This document shows, piece by piece, positions 50,605 to 59,963 of a stretch of DNA of 64,000 bases. Location of the stretch: the NCBI RefSeq assembly GCF_042680565.1, contig NZ_JBHUEJ010000036.1, positions 124,001-188,000 on the forward strand. Direction: 5' to 3'. Source of the DNA: Ottowia flava. Its GTDB lineage: Bacteria > Pseudomonadota > Gammaproteobacteria > Burkholderiales > Burkholderiaceae_C. The notes under the pieces were generated by a model. The model was not told the origin of the DNA. It saw only the letters and a program-made list of their open reading frames with translations, and made no database searches. Positions within the stretch are counted from its first letter, which is position 1. Every line of letters starts with the position of its first letter. Made by a program: the position numbers and the translations under genes.

Positions 50605-51893
50605 CCACCTCTTCTTCTGCGGCGCCCGCCCTGCCCGGCGGCGCGCACCTGTCGTACCGTGACGGCCAGCTGTGCATGGAATCCGTGCCGCTGGCTGACC
50701 TGGCGCGCGCCCACGGCACGCCCCTGTTCGTCTATTCGCGAGCCGCCATCCTGGACGCCCTGGCCGCCTACCAGCGCGGGCTGGCCGGGCGCCGCGCGCT
50801 GATCTGTTACGCGATGAAGGCCAATTCCACGCTGGCCATCCTGAAACTGCTGGCCGACCAGGGCTGCGGCTTCGACATCGTGTCGGGCGGCGAGCTGGAA
50901 CGCGCCCTGGCCGTCGGGGCCGACCCCGCCAAGATCATCTTTTCGGGTATCGGCAAGGCGCGCGCCGAAATGGCCCGCGCGCTCCAAGTGGGCATCGGCT
51001 GCTTCAACGTGGAAAGCCTGGCCGAGCTGGACGTGCTGAGCGACGTGGCCACCGGCCTCGGCCGCAGGGCACCGATCAGCATTCGCGTCAACCCGAACGT
51101 CGACCCCAAGACGCACCCGTACATTTCTACCGGCCTGAAGGGCAACAAGTTCGGCATCGCGCACGAACAGGCGCTGGCCGCGTACCGGCACGCCGCGGCG
51201 CTGCCGGGGCTGCAGGTGGTCGGCATCGACTGCCACATCGGCTCGCAGATTACTGAGCCGGCGCCTTACCTGGAGGCGATGGACCGCATCCTCGACCTGG
51301 TCACGCAAATCGAAGCGGCGGGCATCTCCGTCCACCACATCGACTTCGGTGGCGGCCTGGGCATCGATTACAACGGCGACACGCCCCCTGCGGCCGATGC
51401 GCTGTGGGCGCAGCTGCTGGCCAAGGTCGATGCGCGCGGCTTCGGTGACCGCCAACTGATGATCGAGCCCGGTCGCTCCATCGTCGGCAACGCTGGTGTG
51501 TGCCTGACCGAGGTGCTGTACCTCAAGCCGGGTGAGCAGAAGAACTTCCTGATCGTTGACGCGGCCATGAACGACCTGCCGCGCCCCGCGCTCTACCAGG
51601 CTTTCCACCGCATCGTGCCGCTGCAGTTGCCGGCCGCTGGCGCCGATGCGCCGACCTGGGACGTGGTCGGCCCGGTGTGCGAAAGCGGTGACTGGCTGGG
51701 CCACGACCGCGCCTTGGCCGCGCAGCCGGGCGAGCTGCTGGCCGTGTTGTCGGCCGGCGCGTACAGCATGAGCATGGCGAGCAACTACAACACCCGCCCG
51801 CGCGCCGCCGAGGTGCTGGTCAGCGGCGACACCGCGCGTGTGGTGCGTCAGCGCGAAGCCGTGGCCGACCTGTGGCGGCTGGAATCGGTCTGA
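50601..51893 (+). CDS. lysA: Diaminopimelate decarboxylase
   Basis: A 430-residue PLP enzyme that decarboxylates meso-diaminopimelate to lysine. The PLP lysine is K73 in YAMKANSTL. Other signatures are DCHIGSQI, the phosphate-binding HIDFGGGLG, EPGRSIVG, and the catalytic Cys in GPVCESGDWLG. Length is close to E. coli LysA (420). It is translationally coupled to lptM. Confidence 0.97.
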   Translation: MTTSSSAAPALPGGAHLSYRDGQLCMESVPLADLARAHGTPLFVYSRAAILDALAAYQRGLAGRRALICYAMKANSTLAILKLLADQGCGFDIVSGGELERALAVGADPAKIIFSGIGKARAEMARALQVGIGCFNVESLAELDVLSDVATGLGRRAPISIRVNPNVDPKTHPYISTGLKGNKFGIAHEQALAAYRHAAALPGLQVVGIDCHIGSQITEPAPYLEAMDRILDLVTQIEAAGISVHHIDFGGGLGIDYNGDTPPAADALWAQLLAKVDARGFGDRQLMIEPGRSIVGNAGVCLTEVLYLKPGEQKNFLIVDAAMNDLPRPALYQAFHRIVPLQLPAAGADAPTWDVVGPVCESGDWLGHDRALAAQPGELLAVLSAGAYSMSMASNYNTRPRAAEVLVSGDTARVVRQREAVADLWRLESV

Positions 51894-51930
51894 AGTCGTT
51901 CGTCCGAACGGCTAAATTGTTACCCAAAGC

Positions 51931-51944
51931 ATAGCTGCCCGCGC
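51931..51944 (-). repeat. R element copy 12 (truncated)
   Basis: Only ATAGCTGCCCGCGC remains, ending directly at the msrQ stop codon. Half an element; the call depends on the flanks of other copies. Confidence 0.5.
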
Positions 51945-52583
51945 TTATCTGGCGCGGGCTGGCGGCGCTTTTGGCTTGAAATGGCGACTGAGCCGATCGA
52001 ACAGCAGCACGCCCAGGATCACCGCGTACACCGCCACTTCGGCAAAGTCCTGTTTGCCCGCGCGCATCCAGAAAAAGTGCAGCAGCGCCAGCGGCGCGAC
52101 CACGTACACCAGCCGGTGCAGGTTGCGCCAGGCCTTGCCGCCCAGGCGCCGCACCGCGCCGTTGGTAGACGTCAGCGCCAGCGGCAACAGCAGCAACCAA
52201 GCCGTGAAACCGACCAGGATGAACGGGCGCTTCAGGATGTCGCTGCCGATGTCAGCCACGTCCAGCCCCATGTCCAACCAACCGTACGCCAGCAGGTGCA
52301 GGCAGACGTAGAAAAAGCAGAACAACCCCAGCATGCGCCGAAAGCGCGCCAACTGCGGCGTGCGCGTGTGGATGCGCACCGGCGTCACCGCCAGCGCCAG
52401 ACACAGAAAGCGCAAGCTCCAGTCGCCCAAGCCACGGATCAGCGCCTCCGCCGGGTTGGCGCCCAACTGGTCCGCCACCGCGCCGTAGACCAGCCACGCC
52501 AGCGGCAGCAGGCACAGCACAAACACCAGCGGCTTGGCCAAGGGATGCAACAACCAGGAACGCATTGGGACGGGGTTTTTCAA
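51945..52583 (-). CDS. msrQ: Protein-methionine-sulfoxide reductase haem-binding subunit MsrQ
   Basis: A 212-residue membrane b-type haem protein (YedZ family) with about six helices that passes electrons from quinol to MsrP. Conserved features are RRMLGLFCFFYVCLHLLAYG and WRNLHRLVYVVAPLALLHFFW, holding the haem-ligand His residues. The start is MKNPVPMRSW at 52583. It normally sits directly after msrP; here a 298-bp stretch of repeats separates them. Confidence 0.94.
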   Translation of the reverse strand: MKNPVPMRSWLLHPLAKPLVFVLCLLPLAWLVYGAVADQLGANPAEALIRGLGDWSLRFLCLALAVTPVRIHTRTPQLARFRRMLGLFCFFYVCLHLLAYGWLDMGLDVADIGSDILKRPFILVGFTAWLLLLPLALTSTNGAVRRLGGKAWRNLHRLVYVVAPLALLHFFWMRAGKQDFAEVAVYAVILGVLLFDRLSRHFKPKAPPARAR

Positions 52584-52605
52584 AGACAGTCTTATTGAAT
52601 GAAAT

Positions 52606-52650
52606 CAGGCTCTGAACCAAGAACGATCAGCGCAGCCAGCTATTGTATTT
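52606..52650 (+). repeat. R element copy 13 (degenerate)
   Basis: GGCTCTGAACCAAGAACGAT, then CAGCGCAGCCAGCTATTGTA. The CAGCTAT end is intact and the CACC half is mutated. It lies in the msrP-msrQ gap. Confidence 0.55.
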
Positions 52651-52770
52651 GGAGCAAATCGCAACATCAGACTTCGCCAGATGTCGCCGATGGAACCTGC
52701 GACCCCGTCTGCAAACGCCCAGCCCCAACCCGCACCATCCTCCTCGCAAGGCCGCGGAGCAGGCCGCCCC

Positions 52771-52880
52771 CGCAAACGCCGTTGCCGGACCTGCGCCGGC
52801 AACCGGCGTTGTCCCCCTTCCCGAAGCGCGCAGCGCGAAGAGAGAGGGGGGAAGGCGCCGCCAGGCGACTCAGGGGGGTG
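52771..52880 (+). repeat. S element copy 1
   Basis: About 105 bp shared with 55353-55456 and 60831-60935. Key blocks are GACCTGCGCCGGCAACCGGC, then GAAGCGCGCAGCGCGAAGAG, then AGAGGGG and CAGGGGGGTG. It ends one base before the msrP stop codon (52882). Confidence 0.9.
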
Positions 52881-52881
52881 C

Positions 52882-53883
52882 TCAGTAATTTTTTTTCAGA
52901 TCCATCCCCGCATACAACTGCCCCACCTGCGCCTCGTACCCATTGAACATCAGCGTCTTGCGCTTCTTGGCGAACAGGCCGTCTTCGCCGATGCGCCGCT
53001 CGGTCGCCTGGCTCCAGCGCGGGTGGTCGACGTTGGGGTTCACGTTGGAATAGAAACCGTATTCATTGGCCGCGGCCTTGTTCCAGGCCGTGCGCGGCTC
53101 CTTGTCCAGAAAGCGGATCTTGACGATGGACTTGGCCGACTTGAAACCGTACTTCCACGGCACCACCAAGCGCACCGGCGCGCCATTCTGGTTGGGCAGC
53201 ACTTCACCGTACATGCCGAAGGCCAGCAGCGTCAGCGGGTGCATGGCCTCGTCCATGCGCAGCGCCTCGGTGTACGGCCAATCGAGCACGCCCGAGCGCA
53301 GGCCGGGCATCTGCTTGGGGTCGGCCAGGGTCACGAATTCGACGTACTTCGCGCTGCCCAGCGGCTCGGCACGCTGGATCAGGGCCGACAGCGAGTAGCC
53401 CACCCATGGAATCACCATCGACCAGCCTTCCACGCAGCGCAGCCGGTAGATGCGCTGCTCCATCGGCGCGAGCTTGAGCAGGTCTTCCAGCCCGATCTTG
53501 CCCGGCTTCTTGACCTGACCTTCGATGTCCACCGTCCACGGCGTGGGCTTCAGCGTGCCGGCGTGGCGCACCGGGTCACCCTTGTCGGTGCCGAATTCGT
53601 AAAAATTGTTGTAACTGCTGGCGTCCTTGTAGTCGGTGACCTTTTCCATGGTCATCGCCCCGGCGACGGTGGACGGCTTGGCCGCCAGCGCGGCCAGCTT
53701 GCCCGGCGCAGCGGGCGCTTGCGCCAGCGCATCACGCGCGGCCCAGGCGGCCAGGCCACTGCCGGCCGCCGCGCCCGCGGCCACGCGCCGCAGCCAGTCG
53801 CGCCGATTTTCGTACACCGCGCGGGGCGTGATCTCGCTGGGCACAGCGTGGTCGAAAGGATCAGGGCGGAAAGAACGGGGCAT
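52882..53883 (-). CDS. msrP: Protein-methionine-sulfoxide reductase catalytic subunit MsrP
   Basis: A 333-residue periplasmic molybdopterin enzyme (YedY family) that repairs oxidised methionine. A Tat signal is present (NRRDWLRRVAAGAAAGSG, about residues 26-43). The molybdenum-ligand Cys is in RLRCVEGWSMVIPWVG. Length equals E. coli MsrP (334). The start MPRSFRPDPF at 53883 fits the family; upstream codons do not. Confidence 0.95.
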   Translation of the reverse strand: MPRSFRPDPFDHAVPSEITPRAVYENRRDWLRRVAAGAAAGSGLAAWAARDALAQAPAAPGKLAALAAKPSTVAGAMTMEKVTDYKDASSYNNFYEFGTDKGDPVRHAGTLKPTPWTVDIEGQVKKPGKIGLEDLLKLAPMEQRIYRLRCVEGWSMVIPWVGYSLSALIQRAEPLGSAKYVEFVTLADPKQMPGLRSGVLDWPYTEALRMDEAMHPLTLLAFGMYGEVLPNQNGAPVRLVVPWKYGFKSAKSIVKIRFLDKEPRTAWNKAAANEYGFYSNVNPNVDHPRWSQATERRIGEDGLFAKKRKTLMFNGYEAQVGQLYAGMDLKKNY

Positions 53884-54022
53884 GACGGACAACTCCTGAA
53901 CAACAACCTGGGTCGGCGACCGGAGCGCCTTGCGCCCGCCCGACCCTTGGCAGGTGAGCGGGACGACGCGCTGCATCGCCACTGGCATCATGCTACGACC
54001 TTGACCCTGGCGTGGAGTTCAC

Positions 54023-55219
54023 ATGGTTTTGCGCATCTTGGCCCCCCTGGCGCTGGCCGCCCTGCTTGCTGCATCTGCCGTGCACGCGCGCGGCTACACG
54101 CCCCAGGAGCGCTGTGGGCCGCACGAGCGGGTGCTGATCGACACCGTACCGGCCGGGCATTGTGTGGCCCTGATCGCGGACGATGCCCAAGGGCTGGAGG
54201 CCCCGCGCCGCATTCTGGAGGTGGCGCCAAACCGCTTCTGGGTGATCGACATGGGCGCCAACTGGGTGCCTAAGCGCGGCCGTCTGCTGGAGCTGACGCT
54301 GGCGCCCGGCGCCGCGCGCGCCAGCGTCCGCACCCTGGCCGACAAGCTGGACCGCCCGCTGGACCTGGCGCTGGGGCCGGACGGCCAGGTCTGGGTGGGC
54401 GAGGCCGACCGCCTGTGGCGCACACCTGTGCTGCCCGCGGGCCAGCCGGTGCAGCGCCAGGTGATGCTGGAAGGCTTGCCAAACGTCGGCGCGCACCCGC
54501 TCAAAGAGATCGCCTTCGGGCCGGGCAACAGCCTGTACGTGAACATGGGCTCGGTCACCGATGCCTGCCGCAACGACGCGCAACAGCAACCCGTGCCCTG
54601 CCCCGAACTGGGTGGCGCCCGCCCGCGCGGCGCGGTCTACCGTGCGCGCCTGGACCCGCAGGACGGCTGGAAGGTGAAGGACTTCGCGCCCTTTGCCACA
54701 GGTCTGCGCAATTCGGTGGCGCTGGTGGCGTTGCCGAGCGGGACCGTGCTGCAGGCCGAGAATTCCATCGACTACCGCGACGCCGGTGTGCCGCCCGAGG
54801 AGCTGAACCAGTTGCAAGCCGGCCGCCACTACGGTTGGCCATACTGCGTCGGCCGCGGCGTGGCGGCGCGCGGCTACGAAAAGCGCTACGACTGCAAGCA
54901 GTCCACCGGGCCGCTGCAGCTGTGGCCCGCGCACGCCGCGCCGCTGCACCTGCTGCGCGGCACCGACGGATCGGCCTATGCCAAGCAGTTGCTGACCGCC
55001 TGGCACGGCCCGCGGGGACACCGCGTGATGCAGGTGCCGTTGGGTGCGAGCGGCCTGCCGACCGGCGAACCGCGCGCGGTGCTGGACGGGTGGACGGCCA
55101 AGGCGGGCGTCCGGCCGCTGGGCCGACCGACCGGCATGGCGATCGACAGCGCGGGTCAGTTGTGGGTGGTGGAAGACTTCAACCGCACCGTGCTGCTGGT
55201 GCGCAAGGCAGCCCCTTGA
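54023..55219 (+). CDS. PQQ-dependent sugar dehydrogenase family protein (sorbosone dehydrogenase-like)
   Basis: A 398-residue secreted beta-propeller with a signal peptide (LALAALLAASAVHA). Family features are RILEVAPNRFWVIDMG, KEIAFGPGNSLYVNMGS, GLRNSVALV and HYGWPYC, which are typical of PQQ-dependent sugar/sorbosone dehydrogenases. Cofactor and substrate cannot be confirmed by eye. It is divergent from msrP and convergent with ccsB, and looks like an insert in the msrPQ-ccsB order. Confidence 0.87.
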   Translation: MVLRILAPLALAALLAASAVHARGYTPQERCGPHERVLIDTVPAGHCVALIADDAQGLEAPRRILEVAPNRFWVIDMGANWVPKRGRLLELTLAPGAARASVRTLADKLDRPLDLALGPDGQVWVGEADRLWRTPVLPAGQPVQRQVMLEGLPNVGAHPLKEIAFGPGNSLYVNMGSVTDACRNDAQQQPVPCPELGGARPRGAVYRARLDPQDGWKVKDFAPFATGLRNSVALVALPSGTVLQAENSIDYRDAGVPPEELNQLQAGRHYGWPYCVGRGVAARGYEKRYDCKQSTGPLQLWPAHAAPLHLLRGTDGSAYAKQLLTAWHGPRGHRVMQVPLGASGLPTGEPRAVLDGWTAKAGVRPLGRPTGMAIDSAGQLWVVEDFNRTVLLVRKAAP

Positions 55220-55245
55220 ACGAGAGAAGACTCAGGATTTCAAGC

Positions 55246-55300
55246 CCAATAGGCCTCTGGCGCTAGTGCCACACGCGCGGTCAGCTATTCACTTGATAGC
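55246..55300 (+). repeat. R element copy 14
   Basis: GGCCTCTGGCGCTAGTGCCA, then CACGCGCGGTCAGC, then GCTATTCACTTGATAGC, which is a clear second inverted repeat. It lies 3' of the sugar dehydrogenase gene. Confidence 0.82.
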
Positions 55301-55352
55301 AAACGGAGCGTCGACCGCACGCCACACAACGGTCGCTAAGCCCTATCCCAGC

Positions 55353-55456
55353 CAACGCCACACCCAGACCTGCGCCGGGCATCGGCGGCGTCCCCCTCCC
55401 GAAGCGCGCAGCGCGAAGAGAGAGGGGTGAAGCCGCGTCAGCGGCTCAGGGGGTGC
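55353..55456 (+). repeat. S element copy 2
   Basis: About 104 bp. Blocks: GACCTGCGCCGGGCATCGGC, then CCCGAAGCGCGCAGCGCGAA, AGAGAGGGG, GCGTCAGCGGC and CAGGGGGTG. It ends 6 bp before the ccsB stop codon. Confidence 0.92.
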
Positions 55457-55462
55457 AATGCT

Positions 55463-56803
55463 CTACAGCTCGCCGTAGCTGTGCAGCCCCGACAGGAACA
55501 TGTTCACGCCGATGAAGGCGAACGTGGTCACCGCCAGACCGGCCAGTGCCCACCACGACGCCACGGTGCCACGCAGCCCCTTCATCAGCCGCATGTGCAG
55601 CCAGGCGGCGTAGTTCAGCCAGACGATCAGTGCCCAGGTTTCCTTCGGGTCCCAGCTCCAGTAGCCGCCCCAGGCTTCGGCCGCCCAGAGCGCGCCCAGC
55701 ACGGTGGCGATGGTGAAAAACGCAAAGCCGACGGCGATGGCCTTGTACATCACGTCGTCCATCACCTCGAAGCTGGGCAGGCGCTCGGCGATGCGCTTGC
55801 GGCCCAGCAGGATGCCGCCGACGATCATCGCCGCGATGATGGCGTAGCCCAGCCAGTAGCTGCCACCGGCTTCGCCCACACCACGCTGGCGGAAGGCGAT
55901 GGGCACGAAGCACAGCGCAATGCCCAGCAGCCAGATCGGCGTCAGCTTGTACCAGCGCGTCTCGGTCGCCTGCTGCTTGATCAGGTAGGCGAAAGCCACC
56001 ATGGCGGCCAGCGCGAACGTGCCGTAGCCAATGAAGTTGGCGGGCACATGCAGCTTCATCCACCAGCTTTTCAGGGCCGGCACCAGCGGCTGGATTTCGT
56101 GCGCCTCGCGCACCAGCGTGTACCACAGCAGAAAGCCCACGGCCGCGCTGACCACCAGCATGACGAAGGCGCCCATCGAGCGGTTCTTGTACTGCGCTTC
56201 GTAGTACAGGTAGAACAGCGCGGTCATCCAGCAGAACAGCACGAATACTTCGTACAGGTTGCTGACCGGAATGTGGCCGATGTCGGGGCCGATCTGGTGG
56301 CCTTCGTACCAGCGCACCATGGTGCCGATCAGCGCCAGCGTGACCGCCACCCAGGCCAGCTTGCTGCCGATGCCTTCAAAGGTGTCCGACTGCGTGCGGG
56401 CGAACATGCCCATCCAGTAGAACGCGGTGCTCATGAAGAAGATCACGCTCATCCACAGGATGGCCGACTGGCTGGAGAGGAAATACTTCAGCCAGAACAC
56501 CGTGTCGGCGCGCTTCAGGTCGCCGTCGTACGAGACGATGGCCAGCAGCGACAGCGCCGCCACCACCAGCATCAGCGTGCGCAGCGGGCGCCAGAACCAG
56601 CCCAGCCAGATCACGACCGGCACCGTGCCCACCAGGATGGCCTTTTCATAGACATCCATCGCCGCGTGGTAGCGCTGGAACGCGAAGACCGCGCCGAAGA
56701 TCGCGATCACGGCAAACAGCCAGTCGCCCCAGGTCCGGCGGGACAGATAGCTTTCGTTGAGCGTCAGCGTGGCGTTGGGCGCGGTGGCGACGTGGGTGTT
56801 CAT
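55463..56803 (-). CDS. ccsB: Cytochrome c biogenesis protein CcsB (ResC/CcsA type)
   Basis: A 446-residue membrane protein of the system II cytochrome c synthetase. It carries the haem-handling WWD-type motif WGGYWSWDPKETW near residue 355, with conserved His residues in flanking helices. It works with ResB to attach haem to apocytochromes in the periplasm. The start is MNTHVATAPN at 56803; the longer frame upstream has no membrane content and overlaps resB. Confidence 0.95.
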   Translation of the reverse strand: MNTHVATAPNATLTLNESYLSRRTWGDWLFAVIAIFGAVFAFQRYHAAMDVYEKAILVGTVPVVIWLGWFWRPLRTLMLVVAALSLLAIVSYDGDLKRADTVFWLKYFLSSQSAILWMSVIFFMSTAFYWMGMFARTQSDTFEGIGSKLAWVAVTLALIGTMVRWYEGHQIGPDIGHIPVSNLYEVFVLFCWMTALFYLYYEAQYKNRSMGAFVMLVVSAAVGFLLWYTLVREAHEIQPLVPALKSWWMKLHVPANFIGYGTFALAAMVAFAYLIKQQATETRWYKLTPIWLLGIALCFVPIAFRQRGVGEAGGSYWLGYAIIAAMIVGGILLGRKRIAERLPSFEVMDDVMYKAIAVGFAFFTIATVLGALWAAEAWGGYWSWDPKETWALIVWLNYAAWLHMRLMKGLRGTVASWWALAGLAVTTFAFIGVNMFLSGLHSYGEL

Positions 56804-56817
56804 GACGCGAATCTCCG

Positions 56818-58941
56818 TCAGGAAGGGGGGTTGAGCAGCTTCTGCTGCAGTTGTTCGAACTCTCGATCGGTGTCGAGGATCTTGCGGTTCGACGACAGGG
56901 CCATGCTGGCTTGCGAGCCCGTGCCGTTCGGGGCCAGCCACACCCACAGGCGCCGCTCGCGCACGTAGAGCATGGCAAAGACGCCCAGAATCAGGAACAC
57001 GCAGCCCAGGTAGACCACGTTCTTGCCAGGGGCACGCGCCACCTGGAACACGCTGGCCTGCACGTGCTTGAAGTCCTTCAGCTCGAACGCCACAGGCGCA
57101 GGGTACAGCGGAGCGTCCGACAGCGCCAGCACCGATTGGGTCATGAAGCGCTGGGTTTCTTCGCTTTCCGTGAGCGGTTTCTTGCCCGCCGCCTCGCGCG
57201 CGAGCGCGTTCAGCTCGAACAGGCTGCCGTTCAGGATGCGCAGCAGCACGTCGGCGGCCCGCTCGCGCTCGCCCTCGGGCACGGCGGCTTCGATGAAATC
57301 GGAGACGGCCTGCAGGCCGCCCACGGTCCGGCCATTGACCTCTTCGGCACCGGCAAACAGGCCCAGCGCGCGACCGGCCGACTCGGTCAGCTGCGCCGCC
57401 AGTTCGGGCCGCTGGCCGTCCACGGCCTTGGCGACGTAATTGCGCACAGCGCGCTCGCGCTGCGCCGGGTCCTGAAGGGCGGCGCGCAACTGCACGAAGC
57501 TGTCCATGCTGTGGTCGTCGTCGGCCGGAATGCGCAGGTAGCGGAACGGCTCGGCCGGGTTCTCGCGCACGCCCAGCAGGAATGCGGGCATGCCGTCGCC
57601 GGTATCAACCGGCAACTGGTAGTTGTGGAATTCGCGCGCCTGGCCCGCGGCGTCGCGCAGCTTGTAGGTGATGCTGGGGCCGACATTGCGCAGCTCGCGC
57701 TTGGTGACCGTCTTGTCGGCAGCGCCCAGGCGCTGCGACAACGCGTGGCCCAGGTCGACCTTGCGCACGTCGGTGGCGGACGACCCCTTGTCGCCGCCCA
57801 GGTTTTCCACGTTGATCACGCGCAAGGCCGTGTATTCGAGCGTGTACTTGTCTGAGCCGTTGGTGATCTGGGAGCTGGCCCCGATGGTGCCGTCGATGTC
57901 GAAGGCCTTGACGCCTCCGTGCATGGGCACGCCACGCAGCTTGACCGTGGAGCCGCCATCGTCAAAGCTGCTCTGGTAGATCTGCACGCCCTTGTAACTG
58001 GCCGGGTGGTTGACCTCGATGCGCGCCTCTTCGGTGGCACCGGTCTCCTTGTCGTGGATCACCACCTCGCTGGCGAACAGCTTGGGCATGCCGGTGGAGT
58101 AGTACTCGACGATGAATTTCTTCAGCTCCACCGCGAAAGGCAGCTCCTGCAGCAGGATGCCGTCCGACTGGCTGAGGATGGCGGTGCTCGACTGCGTGCC
58201 TTCGGACACCACCAGGTTGCCACGGAAGGCCGGGTTGTTTTCGGGCAGGCGGTGCTCGGCCTTCACTTCCGACACGAAACCGCCACCGCTGTAGACCTGC
58301 TTGCCACCCATCCAGGTCATGGCGCGCACAAACAGGTCGCCGTCAAACAGGCCTCCCAGGCAAATCAGCACGATGGCGCTGTGCGCGGCGATGTAACCGA
58401 TCTTGTTGGCCGAACCGGCCTTGGCCGCCACCATCCAGCCCTTGCCGGCGGGTGTGTCGCGCTCTTGCAGCCGCACCTTCCAGCCGCCCGTGCTGAGCAT
58501 CTGGCCGATGCGCTGCGCTTCCTGCGCTGGGGCCTGGCCAAGCTCGGCCGACGCCTTGTGGTGGAAGGCCTTGAGGCTCTGCTCGCGGATGTTTTCCTTG
58601 TAGCTGCGAATATCGGCCAGGAACTTGGGCGTATTGCGCAGAATGCACAGCGACGTGCTGATCACCAGGAACGCCAGGATAAGCAGGAACCACCAGGCGC
58701 TGTAGACCGCGTTGAGCTTGAGGTCCAGGAACAGCTCGGCCCAGAACGGCCCGAACTGGTTGACGTAGTTCACGGCCGGCTCGTGCTGCTTGAGCACGGT
58801 GCCGATCACCGAGGCGATGCAGATGACCGTCAGCAGCGCAATGGCAAAGCGCATCGACGACAGCAGCTCCGAAAAGCGCCGCAGCACGCCCGTGCCACGC
58901 GCGGGCGAATCGGTGGGAATGCTGCTTGCCGAAGTGGTCAT
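56818..58941 (-). CDS. resB: Cytochrome c biogenesis protein ResB
   Basis: A 707-residue membrane protein of system II. Three N-terminal membrane segments surround YVNQFGPFWAELFLDLKLNAVYSAWWF, then a large periplasmic domain, and a final helix (VVYLGCVFLILGVFAMLYV). The ResB signature RFAIALLTVICIASVIGT is near the N-terminus. It ends 14 bp before ccsB; together they form the haem-delivery and ligation complex for the c-type cytochromes, including the cytochrome c4 encoded next door. Confidence 0.95.
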   Translation of the reverse strand: MTTSASSIPTDSPARGTGVLRRFSELLSSMRFAIALLTVICIASVIGTVLKQHEPAVNYVNQFGPFWAELFLDLKLNAVYSAWWFLLILAFLVISTSLCILRNTPKFLADIRSYKENIREQSLKAFHHKASAELGQAPAQEAQRIGQMLSTGGWKVRLQERDTPAGKGWMVAAKAGSANKIGYIAAHSAIVLICLGGLFDGDLFVRAMTWMGGKQVYSGGGFVSEVKAEHRLPENNPAFRGNLVVSEGTQSSTAILSQSDGILLQELPFAVELKKFIVEYYSTGMPKLFASEVVIHDKETGATEEARIEVNHPASYKGVQIYQSSFDDGGSTVKLRGVPMHGGVKAFDIDGTIGASSQITNGSDKYTLEYTALRVINVENLGGDKGSSATDVRKVDLGHALSQRLGAADKTVTKRELRNVGPSITYKLRDAAGQAREFHNYQLPVDTGDGMPAFLLGVRENPAEPFRYLRIPADDDHSMDSFVQLRAALQDPAQRERAVRNYVAKAVDGQRPELAAQLTESAGRALGLFAGAEEVNGRTVGGLQAVSDFIEAAVPEGERERAADVLLRILNGSLFELNALAREAAGKKPLTESEETQRFMTQSVLALSDAPLYPAPVAFELKDFKHVQASVFQVARAPGKNVVYLGCVFLILGVFAMLYVRERRLWVWLAPNGTGSQASMALSSNRKILDTDREFEQLQQKLLNPPS

Positions 58942-59084
58942 GGCCTCAAGAGGGAACGCCGGGCGACGCGCCGGTCGGGGGATTGGAGCCGCTTGGCGGC
59001 CGTCGGTTCAATGTTCGGCGCCTCGCGCGCAGAAATAATTGACCGAAGTCAAGTTTGCACGGTGCGGGGCACGCCAGACAAAGA

Positions 59085-59118
59085 CAAAGCCGCGTCGGAA
59101 GCTCCGAACGCGGCTTTG
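59085..59118 (-). terminator. Terminator after the cytochrome c4 gene
   Basis: CAAAGCCGCG pairs with CGCGGCTTTG around an inner CGGA/TCCG stem. On the minus strand it is followed by TCTTTGTCT. It lies 29 bp after the cytochrome stop. Confidence 0.7.
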
Positions 59119-59146
59119 CGGCGGCGCGACACGGCCGGACAGCGCG

Positions 59147-59764
59147 TCAGCGCAGGCCGGCAATGTAGTCGGCGACGGCCTTGATCTCGCGGTCGTTCAT
59201 CTTGGCCGACACGTCGTGCATCGGGGCGTTGTTGGCGCGGCTGCCGTCGCGGAAGGCGATCAGCTGCTTCACGGTGTAGTCGGCGTGCTGGCCCGACAGG
59301 CGCGGGTACTGAGCCGGAATGCCGGCGCCGTTGGGGCTGTGGCAGCCAGCACAGGCGGGCACGTTGCGGTCCTGGATGCCGCCGCGGTAGATGCGCTCGC
59401 CCAGCATCACGGTGTCCTTGTCCTTGGCGAAGCCAGGCTTGGGTTTCTGCGTGGCGAGCCAGGCGGAGATGTTGCGGGCATCGGCCTCGCTCAGCGCGGC
59501 GGCGAAGCCCTGCATGATCGGGTCCTTGCGCACGCCGCTCTTGAATTCAAGCATCTGCTTGGTCAGGTACTCGGCGTGCTGGCCGGCCAGGTTGGGCTGC
59601 GAAGGCACGGTCGAATTGCCATCGGCGCCGTGGCAGGCGGCACACACCGCGCCGTAGCTGGCGGCACCCTTGGCCAGGTCGACTTTGGGAGCAGCGGGCG
59701 CATCGGCAGCGGAAGCGGTGGCGGCCAGCAGCGTGGCGGTCAGCAGGACGGCAAACGACTTCAT
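59147..59764 (-). CDS. Di-haem cytochrome c4
   Basis: A 205-residue periplasmic cytochrome with a signal peptide (LLTATLLAATASAA) and two haem-binding motifs, CAACH and CAGCH, in a repeated domain layout, as in cytochrome c4. It transfers electrons from the bc1 complex to terminal oxidases. It is divergent from engB and followed by resB-ccsB, the maturation genes for its own haem attachment. Confidence 0.95.
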   Translation of the reverse strand: MKSFAVLLTATLLAATASAADAPAAPKVDLAKGAASYGAVCAACHGADGNSTVPSQPNLAGQHAEYLTKQMLEFKSGVRKDPIMQGFAAALSEADARNISAWLATQKPKPGFAKDKDTVMLGERIYRGGIQDRNVPACAGCHSPNGAGIPAQYPRLSGQHADYTVKQLIAFRDGSRANNAPMHDVSAKMNDREIKAVADYIAGLR

Positions 59765-59821
59765 GGGGCGATCATCTTTTGAATGAAGGGCTCTCTAGGG
59801 AGGCGCGAAACCTGGGGATTC

Positions 59822-59827
59822 TACAAT
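59822..59827 (+). promoter_or_regulatory. Candidate -10 box for engB
   Basis: TACAAT in the 199-bp divergent region, 136 nt upstream of the engB ATG. No matching -35 is seen, so this is tentative. Confidence 0.3.
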
Positions 59828-59963
59828 GCCCACTGCGCCGCACCGGTGCCCCGGCGGGCCCGCGCCGCCGGATTCTTGATCCTGCGCAGGATCGGGGCAC
59901 TGGCCGCCGTCGCCCCTTTCACGACCGGCCTGCGCCGCCCACCCGCTTTTAGCCCCACCGCCC

